Shown: positions 1 to 4,999 of the stretch, one piece after another
How positions within the stretch are numbered: the stretch's first letter is position 1
Layout of the letters: each line of letters starts with the position of its first letter
Assembly (NCBI GenBank): GCA_030049455.1
Contig: JASIKV010000239.1
Location: forward strand, 1 to 6,719
From: Terriglobia bacterium
GTDB taxonomy: Bacteria > Acidobacteriota > Terriglobia > UBA7540
Reading direction: 5' to 3'
DNA length: 6,719 bases
Translations under genes and position numbers: made by a program
The notes under the pieces: generated by a model
Databases searched by the model: none
The model's input: only the letters and a program-made list of their open reading frames with translations
Told to the model about the DNA's origin: nothing

Positions 1-225
1 CTTCCCGCCGCGGCCATTGATTCCAGCACGGTGGTTCTGGGCGATGGCCCGCTCGTCACCGTGCCAAACTTCTCCGGATGGGCCACCCGTCAAGTCGTCG
101 TCGAGTGCGGAAAACTCGGTTTGGAGCTGAATGTTCGCGGCAGCGGCCTGGCCGTGGAACAGAATCCCTTGGCCGGCCTGAAGGTGCCCGCGGGAACAAG
201 GATTTGGGTAAGGATGGCGAGGTGA
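1..225 (+). CDS. ftsI: Penicillin-binding protein (FtsI/SpoVD type), 3' end with C-terminal PASTA domain (partial)
   Basis: The frame is open from the first base and ends at TGA 223-225, giving the last 74 residues of a longer protein whose 5' part lies outside the window. Residues about 20-72 form a PASTA domain: it opens with VPNFSGW, has a GLELNVRGSG strand, then the typical VEQNPLAGLKVPAGTRIWV ending (Q-x-P-x-x-G followed by G-x-x-I-x-V). PASTA domains sit at the C-terminus of class B penicillin-binding proteins and of some Ser/Thr kinases. Because murE follows directly, the septal transpeptidase FtsI (PBP2/SpoVD-like) is the best fit: a membrane-anchored enzyme that cross-links peptidoglycan at the division site. 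The transpeptidase domain itself is not visible, so the gene name rests on the domain plus dcw context. The ATG at 31 is internal, not a true start. Confidence 0.82.
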   Translation, partial: LPAAAIDSSTVVLGDGPLVTVPNFSGWATRQVVVECGKLGLELNVRGSGLAVEQNPLAGLKVPAGTRIWVRMAR

Positions 226-236
226 AAGGAAGTTTT

Positions 237-358
237 CAGTTGTCAGTCATCAGTATTCAGTCATCAGTCCCCGGTCATCAAATGATGTTCGTCAGTGCCG
301 CCTGCGGCTTTTTCCTTCTCACTGACAACTGAGGACCGACAACTGATGACTGACAACT
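237..358. repeat. Intergenic repeat element with 17-bp perfect inverted repeat, upstream of murE
   Basis: Bases 238-254 (AGTTGTCAGTCATCAGT) are the exact reverse complement of 342-358 (ACTGATGACTGACAACT), separated by 87 bases. Alternative pairings exist: 258-268 also pairs with 342-352 (11 bp), and 238-247 pairs with 321-330 (10 bp). The whole stretch is built from permutations of CAGT, CATCAGT and CTGA. It fills nearly all of the 142-base gap 226-367 between ftsI and murE, and no gene is visible in that gap. The right arm ends 9 bases before the murE ATG. No transposase gene or target duplication is seen. It could be a non-autonomous repeat family, an RNA hairpin, or both. Confidence 0.85.
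244..268 (+). repeat. Two direct copies of CAGTCATCAGT
   Basis: CAGTCATCAGT occurs at 244-254 and again at 258-268, a period of 14 bases. Both copies can pair with the single right arm at 342-352, so a transcript could form two competing hairpins. This sits inside the larger inverted-repeat element. Confidence 0.85.
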
Positions 359-367
359 CCAAAAAAC

Positions 368-1840
368 ATGCATCTCGGAGAATTACTCCGTGATTTGCCG
401 GTATTGAAAACCGGCGCGGATCTGGCGGCGGAGATTTCGTCACTCGCTTACAACTCCCGGGAAGTAAAGCCGGGCACTCTCTTCTTTGCCATTCGCGGCG
501 AAAAAGCCGATGGCCACAAGTACATTCCTGAGGCGCTGAAGCGCGGCGCCGCAGCCGTGGTGAGCGAGCGCGAAGCGCCGCCGGAACTTGCCGCGCGGTG
601 GATTCAGGTGCCGGCCATTCGCCGCACGCTCGCAGATTCCGCGCGCGTCTTCTTTCACCATCCGGAAGCGTCGCTAAGAATCGTTGGCATCACGGGTACC
701 AACGGCAAGACCACCACCTCCTACCTGGTGGAAAGCATTCTGAACGCGGCCGGAATCGTTACCGGCACGTTCGGCACGATTGAATATCGCTTGGGCGACA
801 GGGTAATTGAGGCGACGAACACCACGCCCGAGTCGCTCGATCTGATTTCATATTTTGCGGAGTTGGTCCAAGCGGGTGGCACGGCGGCGGTGATGGAAGT
901 TTCATCACACGCCCTGGCTCAGGAGCGGGTGTGGGGCTTCCATTTCGCCGCCGCCGTGTTCACCAACCTGACGCAGGACCATCTGGACTATCACCGCGAT
1001 TTTGAGGGCTATTTCGCCGCCAAGCGCCGTTTGTTCGAGGGCCTGGGCGGCGGCCCGCCGGACTGGGCGGTGATCAATACCGATGATTCGTGGGGCGCGC
1101 GGCTGCTCGAATTGCCTTATCCCCATCGCCTGACTTATGGGCTGAATGCGGGCGCGCAGGTCACGCCGAGGCGCATCGAGCCGGGCTTGAAAGACACGGA
1201 AGCAGTGATTGCGATTCCCGGCGGAGAAGTAAAAATCGTTTCTCCGCTCGTGGGCCGCGCCAATCTCTACAACATTCTTGCCGCAGTCGCCACGGGGGTG
1301 GCCATGGGAATTGCCGGAAGCAAAATTGAGGAGGGCATCGCCAGGCTTCAGGCGGTGCCCGGCCGCTTTGAGCGCATCGACGAGGGCCAGCCGTTCCTGG
1401 TGGTGGTGGACTATGCCCACACCGATGATGCTCTGAAAAATGTCCTGAAGACGGCGCGAGAAATCACTCGCAACCGGTTGATTGTCCTCTTCGGCTGCGG
1501 CGGCGAGCGTGACCGCACCAAGCGGCCCCGCATGGGTGAGGCCGCGGGATCGCTGGCTGACTTCGTAGTGCTCACTTCCGACAATCCTCGCGGCGAGGAC
1601 CCTTTGCTGATTATGGCCGACGCCCTCGTGGGCTTGCAGCGCACGGGTAAGCCTTACATCGCCGAAGTCGATCGCGGCATCGCTATTCACAAGGCGCTCG
1701 AGGAGGCACGCGAGGGCGATGTGGTGGTGCTGGCCGGCAAGGGGCATGAGACCTATCAGGTTTTGAAGGAAGGGAAAATCGATTTTGACGACCGCGTGGT
1801 AGCACGCAGGATTTTGAGTGAGATGGGATACAAGAAATGA
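368..1840 (+). CDS. murE: UDP-MurNAc-L-Ala-D-Glu:meso-diaminopimelate ligase MurE
   Basis: This 490-residue cytoplasmic Mur ligase adds the third stem-peptide residue to UDP-MurNAc-L-Ala-D-Glu using ATP. Visible motifs, in order: an N-terminal UDP-substrate domain with YNSREVKPGTLFFAI (about 28-42); the ATP P-loop GTNGKTTT (110-117); NTTP (151-154); MEVSSHAL (176-183); FTNLTQDHLDYH (198-209); Lys219 in the YFAAKRRLF segment, matching the carbamylated lysine; GRFERI (332-337); DYAHTDDAL (348-356); the GCGGERDRTKRP loop (376-387); DNPR (405-408); and GKGHETYQ (457-464). DNPR is the known mark of meso-A2pm-specific MurE, as opposed to lysine-adding enzymes. Length is normal for the family. The ATG at 368 is the first possible start after an in-frame TGA at 347-349, and it has no Shine-Dalgarno-like sequence. 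Small departures are Asp353 where Pro is common, and Gly409 after DNPR. Confidence 0.97.
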   Translation: MHLGELLRDLPVLKTGADLAAEISSLAYNSREVKPGTLFFAIRGEKADGHKYIPEALKRGAAAVVSEREAPPELAARWIQVPAIRRTLADSARVFFHHPEASLRIVGITGTNGKTTTSYLVESILNAAGIVTGTFGTIEYRLGDRVIEATNTTPESLDLISYFAELVQAGGTAAVMEVSSHALAQERVWGFHFAAAVFTNLTQDHLDYHRDFEGYFAAKRRLFEGLGGGPPDWAVINTDDSWGARLLELPYPHRLTYGLNAGAQVTPRRIEPGLKDTEAVIAIPGGEVKIVSPLVGRANLYNILAAVATGVAMGIAGSKIEEGIARLQAVPGRFERIDEGQPFLVVVDYAHTDDALKNVLKTAREITRNRLIVLFGCGGERDRTKRPRMGEAAGSLADFVVLTSDNPRGEDPLLIMADALVGLQRTGKPYIAEVDRGIAIHKALEEAREGDVVVLAGKGHETYQVLKEGKIDFDDRVVARRILSEMGYKK

Positions 1841-1842
1841 AA

Positions 1843-1913
1843 GTCGTCAGTGGTCAGTCATCAGCCGTCAGTAAGAGCTTTTACTGAGAACCGATGACTG
1901 ATTACTGATGACT
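1843..1913. repeat. Second, diverged inverted-repeat element, upstream of murF
   Basis: The murE-murF spacer (1841-1933) is mostly this element. It shares GTCAGTCATCAG (1853-1864) with the element before murE (242-253), and ACTGATGACT (1904-1913) with 342-351, in the same order and orientation. Pairings: AGTCATCAG 1856-1864 with 1905-1913 (9 bp); alternatively CAGTCATC 1855-1862 with 1893-1900. An inner hairpin pairs TCAGTAA (1868-1874) with TTACTGA (1881-1887) around a 6-base loop. The arms match less well than those before murE, so this looks like a decayed or differently built copy. It contains no gene. The right arm ends 20 bases before the murF ATG. Confidence 0.75.
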
Positions 1914-1933
1914 CTTGACCTTGGCAACTACAA

Positions 1934-3391
1934 ATGAATCTTACGCTCGGGGAGGTGGCGGCTTACTTGGGAACTTCCTGTGATCGGCCGGATCAAAGGG
2001 TCACAGGGTACTCGATTGACTCGCGAACGATCAAGCGTGGCGAGCTTTTTTTTGCGATTCGTGGGCCGAGATTTGATGGGCATGAGTTTACCCGGCAGGT
2101 GCTTGAATATGGCGCGGCGGGCGCAGTCGTGGAAGACGGTTTCTACGCCGGCGTTGCCGACATTTGGCGGGAGTTCCTGCTGCCCGTCGGTGACACGCTC
2201 CGCGCCCTGCAAACGCTTGCGCGGGAAGTTCGGCGCAAGTGGGGCAAGCGGCTGATCGCAGTGACGGGCAGCGCCGGAAAAAGCACCACGAAGGAAATGA
2301 TCGCCGAAATCCTCAGCCGGCGGTTTCGCGTGCTGCGCTCTCCGGGAAATTTGAACAACGATTTTGGGCTGCCGCTCGCGCTTCTGAAGCTCGATCCTGA
2401 GCACGAGGCGGCGGTGGTGGAACTGGCGATGTCTGCTTCCGGCGAAATCGCCCGCCTGGCAAGCCTGGCCGAGCCGCAAATCGGCGTGGTGACCAACGTT
2501 GCCGCGGTGCACCTTCAGTTTTTCGATTCGGTGGACGCCATCGCCCGCGCCAAACGCGAGCTGATCGATTACCTGGCGACCACCGGCCCGGATGGCGTCG
2601 CCGTTCTAAATGCCGATGATGAGCGCGTCAGCAGGTTCAGCGAAGGATTCCCCGGACGCGTGGTGACTTTTGGCTTTTCGCCGAGAGCGGATTTCCGCGC
2701 CACGGAGGTCCAGCCTGAGCAGGGGATGGGAACTTTTGTGAGGGCTTCGAAGCCTGACGGCCAGCTAGAATTCTCGCTGCCCCTGCCTGGCCGGCACAAT
2801 GTCCAAAACGCCTTGGCTGCCATCGCCGCGTCCAGCCAGTTCGGCATCGGGACAAAGGAAATCAGCGAGGCGCTGGCCAGCTTTCAAAATTTACACCAGC
2901 GGGGTGAAATTCTTACACTCCCCAGCGGGATTACGGTCATCAACGACAGTTACAATTCGAATCCCCTGGCCATGGAGCGCATGCTGGAGGCGCTGGCGGC
3001 GTGGCCGGGGGCGCGCCGTCGAATCGTGGTGGCGGGTGAAATGCTGGAGCTCGGGCCCACCGCGCCGGACCTGCATCGCCAAGTCGGCCGCAAGTGCGCC
3101 CAGAGCGGCGTCGAGCAGGTGCTTGGCGTTCAGGGTGACGCGCGGTTCATCGTGGAAGGCGCCGTCGAGGGAGGAATGCCCGCCTCGCGCGCTCGCTTTT
3201 TCCCGGACGCGAAGCCGGCAGCGGATTTCTGCCGGACCCTCGTTTCGCCCGGCGATTTGATACTGGTGAAGGGTTCGCGGGGAGTGCATCTGGAAACGGT
3301 CATTGAATTGCTTAGGGGACAGTCGTCACAGGCAACACATCACTCGAAGCAGGGCCAACCGGGCATGGCAGCGCCCGAACCGGGAGACTGA
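1934..3391 (+). CDS. murF: UDP-MurNAc-tripeptide:D-Ala-D-Ala ligase MurF
   Basis: This 485-residue cytoplasmic ligase adds D-Ala-D-Ala to the UDP-MurNAc tripeptide with ATP, completing the pentapeptide that MraY uses. Motifs: SIDSRTIKRGELFFAI in the N-terminal domain (27-42); P-loop TGSAGKSTTKEM (111-122), with Ser117 where Thr is usual; GNLNNDFGLPLALL (138-151); TNVAAVHLQFFDSVDAIARAKREL (187-210), holding His193 and Lys207; LPGRHNVQNALAA in the central-domain end (284-296); NDSYNSNPLAM (337-347); AGEMLELG (367-374); and VKGSRGVHLE (445-454). The start is fixed by an in-frame TGA at 1916-1918, with ATG 1934 the first good start after it and no clear Shine-Dalgarno. Residues after about 461 form a short, polar tail (Gln, Ser, His, Pro, Gly) that does not look like the folded core. 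The TGA stop (3389-3391) overlaps the next gene's ATG by one base. Confidence 0.96.
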   Translation: MNLTLGEVAAYLGTSCDRPDQRVTGYSIDSRTIKRGELFFAIRGPRFDGHEFTRQVLEYGAAGAVVEDGFYAGVADIWREFLLPVGDTLRALQTLAREVRRKWGKRLIAVTGSAGKSTTKEMIAEILSRRFRVLRSPGNLNNDFGLPLALLKLDPEHEAAVVELAMSASGEIARLASLAEPQIGVVTNVAAVHLQFFDSVDAIARAKRELIDYLATTGPDGVAVLNADDERVSRFSEGFPGRVVTFGFSPRADFRATEVQPEQGMGTFVRASKPDGQLEFSLPLPGRHNVQNALAAIAASSQFGIGTKEISEALASFQNLHQRGEILTLPSGITVINDSYNSNPLAMERMLEALAAWPGARRRIVVAGEMLELGPTAPDLHRQVGRKCAQSGVEQVLGVQGDARFIVEGAVEGGMPASRARFFPDAKPAADFCRTLVSPGDLILVKGSRGVHLETVIELLRGQSSQATHHSKQGQPGMAAPEPGD

Positions 3392-3393
3392 TG
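3382..3393 (+). promoter_or_regulatory. TGATG stop/start overlap with GGGAG, coupling murF to the next gene
   Basis: The murF stop TGA (3389-3391) shares its A with the following ATG (3391-3393). GGGAG at 3382-3386 lies 4 bases before the ATG, and could serve as a weak, rather close ribosome-binding site. This arrangement normally means reinitiation by ribosomes finishing murF, so the downstream gene should be made in step with MurF. Confidence 0.6.
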
Positions 3394-3792
3394 GCCGCGA
3401 ATCCAATCGACGTCGTTCTAAAGTTTGAGCAACTCATCAACGCTCGCGACCCGGTTGGAATCGCCGCAATGCTCACTTCCGATTCCGCTTTTATCGACTC
3501 GATGGGAATGCGGGTCGAGGGGAGAGACAAATTGCGCGCAGCCTGGGAAGGCTATTTCAAGATGGTGCCTGACTACAGGGTCTCTCATGAGGAGATTTTT
3601 GCGCAGGGCGAGACGGTGGCCATGTTCGGCGCCGCACAGGGAACCTTTACGCAGGACGGTTCGCTCAAGAAGGAGAATTTCTGGAAATGCCCGGCCGCCT
3701 GGCGCGCCGTAGTGAACGAGGGAAAAATTGCGGTCTGGCAGGTGTTTTGCGACAACGAGCCCATTCGGGCGATGATGCGGAAAAAGAATTAA
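3391..3792 (+). CDS. SnoaL/NTF2-like small protein of unknown role
   Basis: This 133-residue soluble protein has no signal peptide or membrane segment. Its pattern fits the SnoaL-like (ketosteroid-isomerase/NTF2) fold: a helical N-terminus (DVVLKFEQLINARDPVGIAAML, about 7-28); DSAFIDSMGMRVEGRDKLRAAWEGYFKMVPDY (31-62), the classic strand, G-R-D-K-L helix and F-x-x-x-P-D-Y turn; HEEIFAQGETVAMFGAAQGTF (66-86); and strands ending WRAVVNEGKIAVWQVFCDNEPIRAMM. Length matches single-domain family members. Family members range from isomerases and hydrolases to ligand-binding proteins, so no reaction can be assigned. It is coupled to murF by a one-base overlap and lies 36 bases before mraY. It is not a standard dcw gene. 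Codon use and GC look like the neighbours, giving no sign of recent transfer. It might bind a small ligand and affect wall synthesis, or simply be a passenger. Confidence 0.85.
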   Translation: MAANPIDVVLKFEQLINARDPVGIAAMLTSDSAFIDSMGMRVEGRDKLRAAWEGYFKMVPDYRVSHEEIFAQGETVAMFGAAQGTFTQDGSLKKENFWKCPAAWRAVVNEGKIAVWQVFCDNEPIRAMMRKKN

Positions 3793-3828
3793 TGCTCGCA
3801 ATTCGATTTTCGATTTATTCCTAAACTC
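3793..3828. other. AT-rich spacer before mraY with CGATTTTCGA motif
   Basis: This 36-base gap is clearly AT-richer than the surrounding genes and contains TTCGATTTTCGATTT (3802-3816). The 10-mer CGATTTTCGA (3804-3813) recurs in the spacer before murD (4976-4985). No Shine-Dalgarno, hairpin terminator or convincing promoter was seen. Confidence 0.5.
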
Positions 3829-4959
3829 ATGTTCTACTTCCTCTACCTCCGGCTGCATCAAGAGTTCCACGTTTTCAACCTTTTTCACTACATTACTTTC
3901 AGAACCGCCTACGCAAGCATCACGGCGCTGCTGCTCTCCCTCATCCTGGGTCCGTGGCTGATCGGAAAGCTCAAGGAATTTCAAATTGGCCAATACATTC
4001 GCGAAGACGGACCGCAGGCGCACCACACCAAAGCCGGGACACCCACCATGGGCGGCGTGCTGATCGTCCTCTGCATCGTCATTCCCACGCTGCTTTGGTC
4101 AGACCTGACCAACATTTACGTGTGGCTCGCTCTGTGCACCACACTTGCCTTTGGAGGAATAGGTTTCTGGGACGATTATCAGAAAGTCCGGCGGCGCCAG
4201 AACAAGGGGCTTACGCCGAGGGGAAAATTCTGGCTGCAAATCCTGGTAAGCTTTATTTTCGGAATTATCCTGATTTCGCTTTCGGCGCGCGGCCTCTATT
4301 CGACCTCGCTCACTTTTCCTTTCTTCAAGCACATCCATCCGGCGCTGCTCATCACGCGATTCTTGGGGAATATCTGGACGTACCCCCTGGCTTTCCTTCC
4401 TTTTTTGTTCTTTGTTATTCTGGTTTTGGTAGGTTCGTCGAATGCCGTCAACCTGACAGATGGATTGGACGGCCTGGCCATCGGCTGCCTGGTAATTTCC
4501 GCGGGCGCGCTGACCATCCTGACCTACGTCTCCGGTCATGCGGTGTTCTCCGAGTATCTCGACCTGGAACATCTGCCCGGCGTCATTGAGCTTACGATTT
4601 TTTGCGGATCCATGGTGGGCGCCAGCCTGGGGTTCCTGTGGTACAACGCCTATCCTGCGGAAATCTTCATGGGGGATGTGGGCTCGCTGGCCCTGGGCGG
4701 AGCGCTGGGCGTCGTGGCCGTGCTGGTAAAGCAGGAACTGCTGCTGCCCTTTATCGGCGGGATTTTCGTGGTCGAAGCGCTGTCCGTGATTCTGCAGGTT
4801 GCTTCATTCAAGTCGCGCGGCAAACGAATCTTTAAAATGGCGCCGCTGCATCACCACTTCGAGCTTTGCGGCTGGCAGGAATCAAAAATCATCGCGCGGT
4901 TCTGGATCGCGGCATTAATCTTCGCGCTTTTTGCTTTAACCACATTAAAGTTGCGGTAG
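3829..4959 (+). CDS. mraY: Phospho-N-acetylmuramoyl-pentapeptide transferase MraY
   Basis: This 376-residue integral membrane enzyme transfers phospho-MurNAc-pentapeptide from UDP to undecaprenyl phosphate, making lipid I on the inner face of the cytoplasmic membrane. The N-terminus FHYITFRTAYASITALLLSLILGPW (19-43) is typical. Key motifs: EDGPQAHHTKAGTPTMGG (59-76); the DD pair Asp115-Asp116 in FWDDYQKV; the NKGLTPRGK loop (125-133); NAVNLTDGLDGLA (205-217); GDVGS with Asp283 (282-286), matching the third catalytic/Mg-binding Asp; and the HHH loop in APLHHHFELCGWQE (338-351). About ten hydrophobic helices are visible, as expected. Length is slightly above the common 360 or so, largely from the 155-185 region between helices. 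The ATG 3829 is the first start after the in-frame TAA (3790-3792) that ends the previous gene; upstream sequence lacks a Shine-Dalgarno. Confidence 0.98.
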   Translation: MFYFLYLRLHQEFHVFNLFHYITFRTAYASITALLLSLILGPWLIGKLKEFQIGQYIREDGPQAHHTKAGTPTMGGVLIVLCIVIPTLLWSDLTNIYVWLALCTTLAFGGIGFWDDYQKVRRRQNKGLTPRGKFWLQILVSFIFGIILISLSARGLYSTSLTFPFFKHIHPALLITRFLGNIWTYPLAFLPFLFFVILVLVGSSNAVNLTDGLDGLAIGCLVISAGALTILTYVSGHAVFSEYLDLEHLPGVIELTIFCGSMVGASLGFLWYNAYPAEIFMGDVGSLALGGALGVVAVLVKQELLLPFIGGIFVVEALSVILQVASFKSRGKRIFKMAPLHHHFELCGWQESKIIARFWIAALIFALFALTTLKLR

Positions 4960-4999
4960 ACAAGAGGTAAGAGGGCGATTTTCGAATTTCGAGTGACCC
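4960..4999. other. Spacer before murD with purine-rich stretch and CGATTTTCGA motif
   Basis: This 40-base gap has AAGAGGTAAGAGGG (4962-4975), which resembles a ribosome-binding site but lies about 25 bases before the murD ATG, too far for normal use. It is followed by CGATTTTCGAATTTCGAG (4976-4993), which repeats the 10-mer seen before mraY. An in-frame TGA at 4994-4996 rules out a longer murD. Confidence 0.5.

Noticed and set aside
240..268. TTGTCA at 240-245 as a possible -35 box
   Set aside because: It is part of the repeat arm, and no reasonable -10 hexamer lies 16-18 bases downstream.
297..313. GCCG-CCTG-CGGC followed by TTTTT, like an intrinsic terminator after ftsI
   Set aside because: The stem is only 4 bp with a 4-base loop, too weak on its own, and it sits inside the repeat element. 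Stopping transcription here would cut off an essential operon unless a promoter followed, and none was seen.
78..332. Open frame of 84 codons on the + strand across the ftsI end and the repeat
   Set aside because: It overlaps the PASTA domain in another frame and runs into the repeat element; no motif or ribosome-binding site supports it.
237..358. CRISPR array
   Set aside because: The repeated words are short, overlap, differ in spacing and occur in inverted orientation; there are no regular spacers and no cas genes.
905..1747. Open frame of 280 codons on the - strand
   Set aside because: Antisense to the conserved core of murE, with no recognisable domain; a codon-bias shadow.
3316..3345. 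Weak CAGTCGTCA-like match to the spacer repeats at the murF 3' end
   Set aside because: Only a partial match of under 10 bases with no inverted partner; not enough to call a third element.
4962..4975. AAGAGGTAAGAGGG as the murD ribosome-binding site
   Set aside because: It ends 24 bases before the only possible ATG, and an in-frame TGA at 4994-4996 prevents an earlier start.
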